Shown: positions 1 through 9,663, counted from the first letter of the stretch. The stretch: 64,000 nt of DNA from Nocardioides oleivorans (GCF_004137255.1 NZ_SDWT01000001.1:1426001-1490000); one strand, 5' to 3'. Notes: a model not told the origin generated them from the sequence alone. Numbers and translations: made by a program.

Positions 1-60
1 GACGAGAAGGCGCTCGAGAGCATCTCCACCGACTCGATCGCGACGTGCATGGCGGGCTGA
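1..60 (+). CDS. C-terminal end of an unidentified protein (partial)
   Basis: The first 60 bases read as an open frame of 19 residues that ends in CMAG and a TGA stop at 58-60. The gene starts outside the window, so nothing can be said of its function. The frame is chosen because codon third positions are G/C-rich and because it closes just before a hairpin and the next gene's leader. Confidence 0.5.
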   Translation, partial: DEKALESISTDSIATCMAG

Positions 61-98
61 TGTCGAGGACGACGCACCCGGCTCCGATGTAGCAGTGT

Positions 99-117
99 GG
101 GGCCGAACCGCGGCCCC
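99..117 (+). terminator. GC-rich hairpin, possible terminator
   Basis: GGGGCCG and CGGCCCC form perfect 7-bp arms around a 5-nt loop, 39 bases after the upstream stop codon. No T-tract follows, as is common for actinobacterial terminators. It could also belong to the leader of the DGPF gene. Two tandem copies of GACACCGTCG follow at 122-141. Confidence 0.3.
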
Positions 118-157
118 GGCTGACACCGTCGGACACCGTCGGACACGAGGAGCACCC

Positions 158-538
158 ATGAAGTACGTCGTCCTGATCCACTCCAACCCGCAGCCCTGGG
201 GCCACCCCACCGGGGACTTCGTCGCCGAGCACCAGGCCCTCCCGGCCGAGCAGCGCCGGCAGCTCAACGACGCGTTCGAGACGCTGCTCGGCGAGCTCGA
301 GGCGAACGGCGAGCTCGTCGGGGGCCAGGCCCTCGGTGACCCGGCCACGGCGAGGCTCTACCGCTGGGACGACGGCGCCGTCGTCACCGACGGCCCCTAC
401 TCCGAGGCCAAGGAGCACCTCGCCGGGTTCTTCCTCATCGACGTCGAGGACCCGGCCCGCGCGGAGCAGGTCGGCCGTGCGTTCGCCGGTCCCGGCGAGA
501 CGGTCGAGGTGCGCCCTGTGATGGTCCACGAGGACTGA
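158..538 (+). CDS. YCII-related (DGPF domain) protein
   Basis: The 126-residue product starts MKYVVLIHS and carries the family signature VVTDGPYSEAKEHLAGF followed by VEVRPV near the end, the hallmarks of the YCII/DGPF fold. The ATG at 158 is preferred over earlier codons because MKY is the usual family start and GAGGAG lies 5-6 nt upstream. Four bases separate it from the next gene, an ECF sigma factor of the type (ECF42) known to be linked to DGPF genes. In that family the DGPF protein is thought to be the main target or partner of the sigma factor. Its enzymatic role, if any, is unknown. Confidence 0.85.
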   Translation: MKYVVLIHSNPQPWGHPTGDFVAEHQALPAEQRRQLNDAFETLLGELEANGELVGGQALGDPATARLYRWDDGAVVTDGPYSEAKEHLAGFFLIDVEDPARAEQVGRAFAGPGETVEVRPVMVHED

Positions 539-542
539 GCGG

Positions 543-1778
543 GTGGCTTCGAGCGAGTCGCCCGAGCACGTGTGGCGCCGCGAGGCACCGCACGTGCTCG
601 GCGCGCTCGCCCGGCGCTACGGCGACTGGGGCGACTGCGAGGACGCCGTGCAGGAGGCGCTCCTCGCCGCGCACGACCAGTGGCCCGGCGACGGCGTGCC
701 CGAGCACCCGCGCGGCTGGCTCGTCCGGGTCGCGTCGCGCCGCCTCATCGACGCGCGGAGGTCGCAGGTCGCGCGCGAGTCCCGCGAGGAGTCGTACGCC
801 GATCACGCCGGCGAGGTCGCGGAGGCACCGGCCGAGCGCGACGACACCCTCGACGTGCTCTTGCTGTGCTGCCACCCGGTGCTGACGCCGGCCTCCCAGG
901 TCGCGCTGACCCTGCGCGCGGTCGCGGGTCTCACGACGGCGCAGGTGGCGGCCGCGTTCTTCGTGCCCGAGGCGACGATGGCGCAGCGGATCAGCCGCGC
1001 GAAGAAGACCCTGCGCGACCACGGCGTTGGCTTCGGCCGCGTCGATCCCGCCGAGCTGCCCGACCGGCTGACCGCGGCCCTGCGCGTGCTCTACCTCGTC
1101 CTCACCGAGGGACACACCGCCAGCGCCGGCGAGGACCTCGTCGACGGCTCGCTCGCGAGCGAGGCGCTGCGCCTGACGCGCGACCTCCACACCCGGCTGC
1201 CGTACGACGACGAGGTGACCGGGCTGCTCGCCCTGATGCTGCTCACCCATGCCCGCCGTCCCGGTCGGGTCGACGGTGCCGGCGACCTCGTGCCGCTGGC
1301 GGAGCAGGACCGCTCGCGGTGGGACGCCGCGGCGATCGTCGAGGGCGTGGGTCTCGTCGAGCAGGTCCTGCCGCGCGGACGGGTGGGGCGCTACCAGCTC
1401 CAGGCGGCCATCGCCGCGGTGCACGCGGAGGCGGCGACCTTCGAGGAGACCGACTGGGTGCAGGTCGTCGCGCTCTACCGGATGCTCGCCGAGCACTTCC
1501 CCGACCCGACCGTGACGCTCAACCTCGCCGTCGCGGTCGCCGCGGCGATGGGTCCCGAGGCCGGGCTCGCCGAGCTGGCCCCGCTGCTCGACGACCCGGT
1601 GCTGTCGGGTCGCCACCGGGTCCACGCCGTGCGCGCGCACCTGCTCGAGGAGTCCGGGGCGCTCGCCGACGCGCGGGCGTCGTACTCGACCGCGGCGCGG
1701 CTCGCGACCAACGTCCGCGAGCAGCGCTACCTCAACCACCGGCTGGCAGCCCTCGACGGGCAGGAGGCCCACGGATGA
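543..1778 (+). CDS. ECF42-type RNA polymerase sigma factor
   Basis: The 411-residue protein has sigma region 2 at about residues 10-75 (EDAVQEALLAAHDQWP) and region 4 at about 120-165 (LTLRAVAGLTTAQVAAAF, then ATMAQRISRAKKTLR). A long TPR-like C-terminal extension (about 180-411) replaces a separate anti-sigma factor in this class. The extension holds the conserved motifs LPYDDEVTGLLALMLL and GRYQLQAAIAAVHA. The GTG start sits 4 nt after the DGPF gene, which indicates an operon. A second copy of this gene pair lies at 32341-33937 on the other strand. Confidence 0.93.
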   Translation: MASSESPEHVWRREAPHVLGALARRYGDWGDCEDAVQEALLAAHDQWPGDGVPEHPRGWLVRVASRRLIDARRSQVARESREESYADHAGEVAEAPAERDDTLDVLLLCCHPVLTPASQVALTLRAVAGLTTAQVAAAFFVPEATMAQRISRAKKTLRDHGVGFGRVDPAELPDRLTAALRVLYLVLTEGHTASAGEDLVDGSLASEALRLTRDLHTRLPYDDEVTGLLALMLLTHARRPGRVDGAGDLVPLAEQDRSRWDAAAIVEGVGLVEQVLPRGRVGRYQLQAAIAAVHAEAATFEETDWVQVVALYRMLAEHFPDPTVTLNLAVAVAAAMGPEAGLAELAPLLDDPVLSGRHRVHAVRAHLLEESGALADARASYSTAARLATNVREQRYLNHRLAALDGQEAHG

Positions 1779-2065
1779 CGACTGACGACGACAGGTGGCT
1801 GGTGGTCGACGGCCGCCGCTGGCGGCGTACGGACCCCGCCATCCCCGACGACGAGCTCGCCCGGCTCAAGTCCCACCTGGGTCGGGGCAGGTCCGGGGTG
1901 CGCACGGCCACGACCGAGGCCGAGACGAAGGCGACCCGGCACCGCACGCAGCTGGCGAAGGTCGGGCTCGGGGAGCGCGGCACCCCGTGGTGGGAGCAGA
2001 CCGACTCCCAGCGCCGGGAGCGCTGGGAGTCGGCGTTGGCGGAGCTGGACGCGCTCGACGACTGA
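1775..2065 (+). CDS. small conserved protein downstream of ECF42
   Basis: The ATG overlaps the sigma-factor stop (ATGA), so translation is probably coupled. The 96-residue product begins with WLVVDGRRWRRTDPAIPDDE and continues with an arginine-rich helical stretch and TPWWEQTDSQRRERW. Similar small actinobacterial proteins carry the automatic name 'biopolymer transporter Tol', which nothing in this sequence supports: there is no membrane segment or signal peptide. It is treated here as a protein of unknown function that is co-transcribed with the DGPF/sigma pair. Confidence 0.75.
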   Translation: MTTDDDRWLVVDGRRWRRTDPAIPDDELARLKSHLGRGRSGVRTATTEAETKATRHRTQLAKVGLGERGTPWWEQTDSQRRERWESALAELDALDD

Positions 2066-2068
2066 CGG

Positions 2069-2302
2069 TCAGCCGAGCCCGTCGAAGGCGCGCACCTCGA
2101 CCTTGCCGCGGCAGGCGACCGAGGCCTCCGCGGCGAGCCGGAGGGCGGTGTCGAGGTCGGCGGCCTCGATGATCCAGAAGCCGGCGAGGTGCTCCTCGGA
2201 CTCGAGGTAGGGGCCGTCGGTCACGACCGGCGGACCGTCCTGGCCGTTGACCACCCTGGCGTTCGTGGCGGACTCGAGGCCGCCTGCGAAGACCCAGTGG
2301 CC
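2069..2302 (-). pseudogene. N-terminally truncated YCII/DGPF gene remnant
   Basis: On the minus strand the frame reads GHWVFAGGLESATNARVV, VVTDGPYLESEEHLAGFWII and VEVRAF, which is the second half of a DGPF protein of the GHWVFAGG subtype. The N-terminal 40 or so residues (normally from an MKY-type start) are absent. Upstream of position 2302 the frame stays open for a stretch but loses family resemblance, and it runs into the promoter of the divergent protease. The first in-frame ATG or GTG would give a 61-residue fragment at 2069-2254. It converges with the small gene ending at 2065. It may be a relic of a duplicated ECF42 partner. Confidence 0.65.
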
Positions 2303-2362
2303 GTGCCGACGGGATTCGACACCCTCCGCACAAAAACCTCGCAGACCCCGACCTTGGTCGTG

Positions 2363-2392
2363 TTGACCTCCGTGGAAGCGCTTCCTTACGTT
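2363..2392 (+). promoter_or_regulatory. protease promoter with LacI-type operator
   Basis: TTGACC (2363-2368) and TACGTT (2387-2392), 18 bp apart, resemble -35 and -10 boxes. Between them lies the perfect palindrome GGAAGCGCTTCC (2374-2385). Its layout matches LacI/GalR-family operators with a central CG step, such as the actinobacterial CebR/CelR box TGGGAGCGCTCCCA. A repressor bound here would block RNA polymerase. No LacI-type gene is present in the window. Confidence 0.5.
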
Positions 2393-2464
2393 GAAAGAGC
2401 CCCTCCTACAGGGGTGATCGACGCAAGCACACCTCTCTCTCGGGCTCTTGCAGGAGGTCCCAGC

Positions 2465-3625
2465 ATGTCCAGATCACGCATGGCCAACGCGACCCTCGGG
2501 GTCGCCACCCTCGCCGCCGCAGCCATCGGGCTCGGCTCACTCATGGCGCCGACGGCGTCCGCGGCGCCGGACGACCCGGCACCGTCGGTCGACCGCTCGG
2601 CCGTCTCGCCCGGTCTCGTCGCCGCGATGGAGCGCGACCTCGGCATCGACGCCGACCAGGTCCGTGCCCGGCTGGCGATGGAGGCCAGGGCCCCCGTCGT
2701 CGCCAGGTCGCTGGAGAAGAAGCTCGGCGCGTCCTACGCCGGCTCCTGGATCGCCGACGGTGCGACCAGGCTGACGGTGGCGACCACCGACCGCACGGAG
2801 GCCGCGGCCATCCGTCGCGGCGGCGCCCGCGCGGTCGTCGTGCGCCACACCCAGGCGGAGCTGACCGCCGACCGCTCGGCGCTGGACGAGCGCGCCTCGT
2901 CGGCTGCCGCCGGGGTCCACTCCTGGTACGTCGACGTGGCGACCAACTCGGTCGTGGTGACCGCGGCGCCGGGCGCGAAGCAGCAGGCGACCGCCTTCGC
3001 GAAGCGCAGTGGCGCCGCGAGCGTCCGCGTGGTGACCTCGGCCGAGGCCCCGCGCACCGTGGCCGACATCCGCGGCGGTGACGAGTACGTCATCAACAAC
3101 AGCGCGCTCTGCTCGGTCGGGTTCGCCGTCAACGGCGGCTTCGTCACCGCCGGCCACTGCGGCGGGGTCGGCGCGACCACCACCGGCTTCGGCCAGGCGC
3201 AGGGCACCTTCGAGCAGTCGTCCTTCCCCGGCAACGACTACGCCTTCGTCCGGACCAACGGCAGCTGGGTCTCCCAGCCGTGGGTCTACAACTACGCGGG
3301 CCAGGCGGTCCTCGTGCTCGGCTCGCAGGACGCGGCCGTCGGCAGCTCGATCTGTCGCTCGGGCCGGACCTCGCAGTGGACCTGCGGCACGCTGCAGGGC
3401 CGCGACGAGACGGTCAACTACTCCAACGGACCGGTCTACGGCCTGTCCCGGATGAGCGCGTGCGCCAACCCCGGTGACTCCGGCGGCTCGGTGATCTCCG
3501 GCAACCAGGCCCAGGGCGTGACCTCCGGTATCGCCGGCGGCTGCGGCTCGGCGAGCCCGCAGACCTGGTTCCAGCCCGTCAACGAGATCCTCGGTGCCTA
3601 CGGCCTGTCGCTGACCACCGGCTGA
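2465..3625 (+). CDS. secreted S1-family serine protease (alpha-lytic/streptogrisin type)
   Basis: The 386-residue preproprotein has a signal peptide (about residues 1-35, ending TASAAP), a long propeptide (about 40-200) typical of alpha-lytic proteases, and a chymotrypsin-fold domain. The catalytic triad is visible as His in TAGHCG, Asp in GNDYAFV and Ser in GDSGGS. Cysteine pairs flank the His and Ser motifs. The ATG at 2465 has AGGAGG 8 nt upstream, and a palindromic operator lies in its promoter. A hairpin follows the gene. Role: extracellular protein degradation, inferred from the family. Confidence 0.93.
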   Translation: MSRSRMANATLGVATLAAAAIGLGSLMAPTASAAPDDPAPSVDRSAVSPGLVAAMERDLGIDADQVRARLAMEARAPVVARSLEKKLGASYAGSWIADGATRLTVATTDRTEAAAIRRGGARAVVVRHTQAELTADRSALDERASSAAAGVHSWYVDVATNSVVVTAAPGAKQQATAFAKRSGAASVRVVTSAEAPRTVADIRGGDEYVINNSALCSVGFAVNGGFVTAGHCGGVGATTTGFGQAQGTFEQSSFPGNDYAFVRTNGSWVSQPWVYNYAGQAVLVLGSQDAAVGSSICRSGRTSQWTCGTLQGRDETVNYSNGPVYGLSRMSACANPGDSGGSVISGNQAQGVTSGIAGGCGSASPQTWFQPVNEILGAYGLSLTTG

Positions 3626-3641
3626 TCGACCCCGCCCCACC

Positions 3642-3669
3642 ACGTCCGGGCCACGTCGCGGCCGGACGT
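3642..3669 (+). terminator. hairpin after the protease gene
   Basis: ACGTCCGG (3642-3649) and CCGGACGT (3662-3669) form perfect 8-bp arms around a 12-nt loop, 16 bases past the protease stop. A second short palindrome, CCGGTGTGCACCGG, follows at 3681-3694 and may instead be a regulatory site for the next gene. Confidence 0.4.
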
Positions 3670-3731
3670 CATGGGAGTCCCCGGTGTGCACCGGTGATCC
3701 TCGTGGCGTCCGGCCTCGGCATACTCGCCGG

Positions 3732-4367
3732 GTGACCGAACCCGACCGTCCGCAGGCGCCGCAGCCGTCCGCCGAGTCCCTCGCCGAGCCGATGCGGTCA
3801 CGCTGGAGCGGGAGCGTGTACGACGCCTCCCACCGGCTGGGCGACGCCGAGGTCGCGCTCCTGCTCCACGCTGCCCAGTGGGCGCCGAGCGCCGGCAACA
3901 GCCAGCCGTGGACGTTCTTCGTCTGCGTGCCCGGGACGACCAACCACGACCGGCTCGTGGCGAACCTGAGCCGCGGCAACTCCGGCTGGGTGCCGCGCGC
4001 GTCGGTCGTCTTCCTCACCGCCGCCCACGTGCGCAGCGGCGACGAGGTCGACGCCCCGGCCTTCAGCGACTACGCGCTCTACGACGTCGGCCAGGCCGCG
4101 GCCCACCTCACGCTGCAGGCGCACTCGATGGGGCTGCTGGCCCACCAGTTCGCCGGGTTCGACCACGAGGCCCTCGCCGGCGCGCTCGACGTACCCGCCA
4201 CGCACCAGCTGCTCACGGGCATCGCGGTGGGCCTCCCGGGCGACCCGGGCGAGGTCGACGAGCGCACCGCGGCCCGCGACCACCGCGACCGCGTGCGGAG
4301 GCCGCTGTCGGAGTGGGCCTTCACCGGCGCCTTCGGCGAGGCCGGGGTGGCAGACTCGCAGGCATGA
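3732..4367 (+). CDS. nitroreductase family protein
   Basis: The 211-residue protein carries the nitroreductase signature LLHAAQWAPSAGNSQPWTFFV (about residues 43-65), the FMN-binding arginine/asparagine region, and the second motif YDVGQAAAHLTLQAHSMGLLAHQFAGFD (about 115-145). Such enzymes reduce nitro-compounds, quinones or flavins with NAD(P)H. The substrate cannot be deduced. The GTG at 3732 is supported by a CATACT -10-like box (3719-3724) 7 nt upstream, suggesting a leaderless mRNA. It overlaps the glutathione peroxidase gene by 4 nt, which points to a shared redox role. Confidence 0.88.
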   Translation: MTEPDRPQAPQPSAESLAEPMRSRWSGSVYDASHRLGDAEVALLLHAAQWAPSAGNSQPWTFFVCVPGTTNHDRLVANLSRGNSGWVPRASVVFLTAAHVRSGDEVDAPAFSDYALYDVGQAAAHLTLQAHSMGLLAHQFAGFDHEALAGALDVPATHQLLTGIAVGLPGDPGEVDERTAARDHRDRVRRPLSEWAFTGAFGEAGVADSQA

Positions 4368-4840
4368 CTTCTCTCTCCGACTTCTCGGCAGTCGCGATCG
4401 ACGGCACCGACAGCGACCTCTCGCAGTACGACGGCAAGGTCGTCCTCGTGGTCAACACCGCCTCGCAGTGCGGGTTCACCGGCCAGTACAAGGGCCTCCA
4501 GGAGCTCCAGGACACCTACGCCGACCAGGGCCTCGTGGTCCTCGGCTTCCCGTGCGACCAGTTCGGCGGCCAGGAGCCCGGCACCGAGGACGAGATCTCG
4601 GACTTCTGCGAGAAGAACTTCGGCGTGACCTTCCCGCTGTTCTCCAAGATCGAGGTCAACGGCGACGGCACCCACCCTCTCTTCTCCTGGCTGAAGGACT
4701 CCAAGGGCGGGATGCTCGGCAGCAAGATCAAGTGGAACTTCACGAAGTTCCTCGTCGGCCGCGACGGGCAGGTCATCGACCGCTACGCCCCGACGACCGA
4801 GCCCGCCAAGCTGTCGAAGGACATCGAGAAGGCGCTGTGA
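4364..4840 (+). CDS. glutathione peroxidase family thiol peroxidase
   Basis: The 158-residue thioredoxin-fold protein has the catalytic-site motif NTASQCGFT (Cys at about 36, a cysteine rather than selenocysteine enzyme), GFPCDQFGGQEPG (second Cys, glutamine of the tetrad) and WNFTKFLVGRDG. Bacterial Cys-Gpx enzymes usually use thioredoxin, not glutathione, to reduce peroxides. The ATG overlaps the nitroreductase stop and its own stop overlaps the next ATG, giving a tight three-gene operon. Confidence 0.93.
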   Translation: MTSLSDFSAVAIDGTDSDLSQYDGKVVLVVNTASQCGFTGQYKGLQELQDTYADQGLVVLGFPCDQFGGQEPGTEDEISDFCEKNFGVTFPLFSKIEVNGDGTHPLFSWLKDSKGGMLGSKIKWNFTKFLVGRDGQVIDRYAPTTEPAKLSKDIEKAL

Positions 4841-5859
4841 TGCGCGCCGGCGTCCTCGCCGCGACGCTCCTCGGTCTCGGGGTCGCCGCGGTGGTGACGT
4901 CGGCTGCTCCGGCGGGTGCGAGCCCGGCGCCTGCCGCACGGGTGGCGGCGAAGGCCGACACCGTGATCGGCAACGGCACGCCCGCGTCGTGCACGTCCGC
5001 GAAGGTCGTCCGTGCCGTCGCGAAGGGCGGCACGATCGCGTTCAGCTGCGGTCCCGACCCCGTCACGATCGTGATGAGGAGGACCGCGAAGGTGGTCAAC
5101 ACCTCGGCGAGGGTCGTCCTCGACGGGGGCGGCAAGGTGACGCTCAGCGGTGAGGGCCAGCGGCGGATCCTCTACATGAACACCTGCGACCAGGCCCAGG
5201 TCTGGACGACGTCGCACTGCAACGACCAGCCCGAGCCGAAGCTGGTCGTGCGGCGGATGAGCTTCGCCGACGGCAACGCCACCGACGAGGCCTACCGGTC
5301 CGACGAGGGCGGCGGTGGTGGCGGGGCGATCTTCGTCCGCGGCGGCCGCTTCAAGATCATCGACTCGACCTTCGTCGGCAACCGCTGCGCCCGCACCGGC
5401 CCGGACGTCGGCGGCGCAGCCGTCCGGGTCTTCGACCAGTCCCAGGACAAGCCGGTGGTCGTGAAGCGCTCGACCTTCACGGGCGGCCGCTGCAGCAACG
5501 GCTCCGCGATCAGCAGCATCGGCGTCTCGTGGAGGATCAGCGACTCGACCTTCACCGACAACAAGGCCGTCGGTCGCGGTGCCAACCCGGCACGACCCGG
5601 CACCCCCGGCGGCGGCTCGGGCGGCGCGATCTACCTCGACGGCGACGACATCCACCTGACGCTCACCGGCTCGACGATCACCGGCAACCGTGCCCGCGAG
5701 GGCGGCGGCGCGATCTTCTTCGTCTCCAACGACCGCAGCGGCACGCTCACCATCGAGGGCTCCGAGCTGACCGACAACCCCAGCGACGGGTTCGAGACCT
5801 TCCCCGGGATCTTCTTCCTCGGGGCCGACCACACCTTCACCGACAGCGTCGTGCGCTGA
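4840..5859 (+). CDS. secreted right-handed beta-helix protein
   Basis: The 339-residue protein begins with a signal peptide (about 1-29, ending PAGAS). It then shows repeated turns of the type GGGAIFVRGGRFKIIDSTFVGN, SGGAIYLDGDDIHLTLTGSTITGN and GGGAIFFVSNDRSGTLTIEGSEL, characteristic of pectate-lyase-like parallel beta-helices. No catalytic lyase residues are identifiable, so it may be a structural or adhesive surface protein. The ATG overlaps the Gpx stop codon (TGATG). Pairing an exported beta-helix protein with two cytosolic redox enzymes in one transcript is unexplained. Confidence 0.82.
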   Translation: MRAGVLAATLLGLGVAAVVTSAAPAGASPAPAARVAAKADTVIGNGTPASCTSAKVVRAVAKGGTIAFSCGPDPVTIVMRRTAKVVNTSARVVLDGGGKVTLSGEGQRRILYMNTCDQAQVWTTSHCNDQPEPKLVVRRMSFADGNATDEAYRSDEGGGGGGAIFVRGGRFKIIDSTFVGNRCARTGPDVGGAAVRVFDQSQDKPVVVKRSTFTGGRCSNGSAISSIGVSWRISDSTFTDNKAVGRGANPARPGTPGGGSGGAIYLDGDDIHLTLTGSTITGNRAREGGGAIFFVSNDRSGTLTIEGSELTDNPSDGFETFPGIFFLGADHTFTDSVVR

Positions 5860-5862
5860 GGC

Positions 5863-6165
5863 TCACGCCCGGACCAGGTCGGCGTACTCCGGGTGCTTGG
5901 TGATGTACGCCGCCACGTAGGGGCAGGAGGGCACGACCTCCAGGCCGCGGGCCCGGGCGTCGTCGAGCGCCCCGCGGGCGAGCGTCGAGGCATGGCCCTG
6001 GCCGCTGAAGGCGGGCAGGACCTCGGTGTGGATGAGGGTGATCACGTCGCCCTCGAGGTGGTAGGCGATGAGGCCGACGAGCTCGCCGTCGGCGTCGTCC
6101 CCGTCGCCGGCGACGTGCAGCTCGTAGCGGCTGCGGGCGGCTGTGTCGATGAACACTGTGTCCAC
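5863..6165 (-). CDS. GNAT-type N-acetyltransferase (short YjdJ/COG2388 class)
   Basis: The 100-residue protein matches the small single-domain acetyltransferases: strands ending GLIAYHLEGDVITLIHTEV, the acetyl-CoA loop LPAFSGQGHASTLARGALDDARARGLEVVPSCPYV, and the C-terminal YITKHPEYADLV motif. The GTG at 6165 is chosen because a TACGCT -10 hexamer (plus-strand 6173-6178) sits 7 nt upstream. The protein substrate is unknown. It converges with the beta-helix gene 3 nt away and is divergent from malic enzyme. Confidence 0.88.
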   Translation of the reverse strand: MDTVFIDTAARSRYELHVAGDGDDADGELVGLIAYHLEGDVITLIHTEVLPAFSGQGHASTLARGALDDARARGLEVVPSCPYVAAYITKHPEYADLVRA

Positions 6166-6216
6166 AACCCCGAGCGTACTTGCCCGTAACCCTCCCCGAG
6201 GGGTTAGGTCGGGGTC

Positions 6217-7590
<1,374 letters not shown>

Positions 7591-7610
7591 TGGCTGGTGC
7601 TGGCTGAGGT

Positions 7611-9635
7611 TCAGACCTTCCGGGGCCACCAGAAGGTGTCGCCGAGCGTCATCGCGAGCGCCGGGACGAGCACGGTGCGGACGACGAGCGTGTCGAGCAG
7701 CACGCCGACGAAGATGATCGCGCCGAGCTGCGCCAGCACCACCAGCGGCAGCACCCCGAGCACGGCGAACACCGCGGCGAGCAGGACGCCGGCGCTCGTG
7801 ATCACGCCGCCGGTGGCGGTCAGCGCGCGCAGCATCCCGGTGCGGGTGCCGTGCCCGGCCGCCTCCTCGCGGGCCCGGGTGACGAGGAAGATGTTGTAGT
7901 CGACGCCGAGCGCGACGAGGAACAGGAACGCCAGCAGCGGCACCCCGCTGTCCATCGCCTCGAAGCCGAAGACGCCCTGGAACAGCCACCACGAGGCCCC
8001 CATCGCGGCGGCGTACGTCGCGACGACCGTCGCCACCAGCAGCACCGGCGCGAGCAGCGAGCGCAGCAGCAGGACCAGCCCGCCGAGCACGAGCAGCAGG
8101 ATGATCGGCAGGATCAGGAGCCGGTCGTCGGAGGCCGACGTGCGCTCGTCGATCGCCTCGGCGTCACCGCCGCCGACGTGGGTGTCGTCGAAGTCGGCCA
8201 CCGCAGTGCGTACGTCGGCGACGACCGCCTCGGCCGCGGCACTGCCGGGCTCCGCATCGGGCACGACGTCGATGCCGGCGACGCCGTCGCCCTGCGAGGT
8301 GATGCGGGCCGAGGTCGCGCCGTCGACCTTCTCGACGGCGGCGAGGACCTGCTCGGGGTTGCTCTTGGTGAGGACCTGGACCGGGTCGGTCGTGCCGGCC
8401 GGGAACGACTCCGCGAGCCGGGCGGCCGCGGTGATCGCCTCCGGCTCCTGGAGGAACTGCTCGGCAGGGTCGAGGCCCGTCCTGATCGAGAGGGTGCCGG
8501 TCGCGAGGACCGCGAGGCCGACCAGCGTCGCGACCACGAAGGTGCGCGGGCGATGGGAGACGGCCTCGCCGACGCGGTGCCAGATCGAGTTCGAGTCGAC
8601 GAGGACGGTGTCGCCGACGTGCGGCACGCGCGGCCAGAAGACCCAGCGGCCGAAGAGCACGAGCGCGGCCGGCAGCACCACGAGCGCGAAGGTCGCCGCG
8701 ATCACGATGCCGACGGCGCAGGCGACGCCGAGGCCGCGGGTCGTCGGGATCGCCGAGAGCAGGAGGGTGAGCAGGCCGAGGACGACGGTGATCGCGCTCG
8801 AGCAGACGGCCTCGGTGGTGCGGGCGAGCGCGTGCGCCATGGCCGCGTGCCGCGAGTCGGTGGTCTTGAGCTCGTCGCGGTAGCGCGAGATCAGCAGCAG
8901 CGCGTAGTCGGTGCCGGCGCCGAAGACCAGCACGCTCAGGATGCCGACGGTCGACTCGTCCCAGGCGAGCCCGGTCCACTCGAGGACGTTGGTGGCGGCG
9001 ATCGCGGCGAACCGGTCGGCGACGCCCACGACGGTCAGCGGCACGAGCCACAGCACGGGGCTGCGGTAGGTGATGATCAGCAGCACCGCGACGACCGCCG
9101 CAGTCGCCATCAGGAGCCGGAGGTCGGCACCGTCGAAGACCTGGCCGATGTCGGCCTGGATCGCGGCCGGCCCGGTGACCTGCACGTCGAGGCCGTCGGG
9201 CACGTCGGCACGCAGCTGCTCGCGGAGCTCGGTGATCCGGTCGATGTTGTCGGTGTTGGACGTCGACGTGATCGGTACGACGGCGAGCGCGGCGCTCCGG
9301 TCGTCGGAGATGCTCGGCGGCGGGCCCTGCTGCCCGTCCGCGAGGGCGGCCGCCTGCTTCGTGAGGGCCGCCTCGTCGGCCTTGGTCAGCTCGCCGTCGG
9401 TGGTCCACAGCACCAGGGCGACCTGGCCCTCGTCCTCCGGCAGCTGCTCGGCGAGCTGCACCGCGAGCGTGCTGTCCGCGCCCTGCGGGAGCGTGTCGGT
9501 CGCCTTCGCGTCGTGCTCGCCCTCGGGGACGAACCCGATCGCGAGGATCGCAAGGAGCAGCGGCACGACCGCGACGAGCCAGGCCGTACGACGTCCGGTG
9601 ACGAGGCGGGCGAGGGCGGGGGACTGGTGGGACAC
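7611..9635 (-). CDS. MMPL-family RND transporter
   Basis: The 674-residue membrane protein has the MmpL/RND layout: one TM near residue 20, a large extracytoplasmic loop (about 40-185), TM2-6 with the conserved VLVFGAGTDYALLLISRYRDEL motif, TM7, a second loop, and TM8-12 with LFLVALGVDYNIFLVTRAREE. The GTG start has GAGGAG 8 nt upstream. It is divergent from a MarR-family gene across a set of inverted repeats, so that regulator probably represses it. The cargo, likely a lipid or hydrophobic drug, is not shown by the sequence. Confidence 0.92.
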   Translation of the reverse strand: MSHQSPALARLVTGRRTAWLVAVVPLLLAILAIGFVPEGEHDAKATDTLPQGADSTLAVQLAEQLPEDEGQVALVLWTTDGELTKADEAALTKQAAALADGQQGPPPSISDDRSAALAVVPITSTSNTDNIDRITELREQLRADVPDGLDVQVTGPAAIQADIGQVFDGADLRLLMATAAVVAVLLIITYRSPVLWLVPLTVVGVADRFAAIAATNVLEWTGLAWDESTVGILSVLVFGAGTDYALLLISRYRDELKTTDSRHAAMAHALARTTEAVCSSAITVVLGLLTLLLSAIPTTRGLGVACAVGIVIAATFALVVLPAALVLFGRWVFWPRVPHVGDTVLVDSNSIWHRVGEAVSHRPRTFVVATLVGLAVLATGTLSIRTGLDPAEQFLQEPEAITAAARLAESFPAGTTDPVQVLTKSNPEQVLAAVEKVDGATSARITSQGDGVAGIDVVPDAEPGSAAAEAVVADVRTAVADFDDTHVGGGDAEAIDERTSASDDRLLILPIILLLVLGGLVLLLRSLLAPVLLVATVVATYAAAMGASWWLFQGVFGFEAMDSGVPLLAFLFLVALGVDYNIFLVTRAREEAAGHGTRTGMLRALTATGGVITSAGVLLAAVFAVLGVLPLVVLAQLGAIIFVGVLLDTLVVRTVLVPALAMTLGDTFWWPRKV

Positions 9636-9663
9636 GGTGCTCCTCGAGGATGGTGCGCGGAGT

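Noticed and set aside
2069..2254. Intact 61-residue gene
   Set aside because: The family resemblance continues upstream of its first start codon and stops abruptly, so a truncated DGPF gene explains it better.
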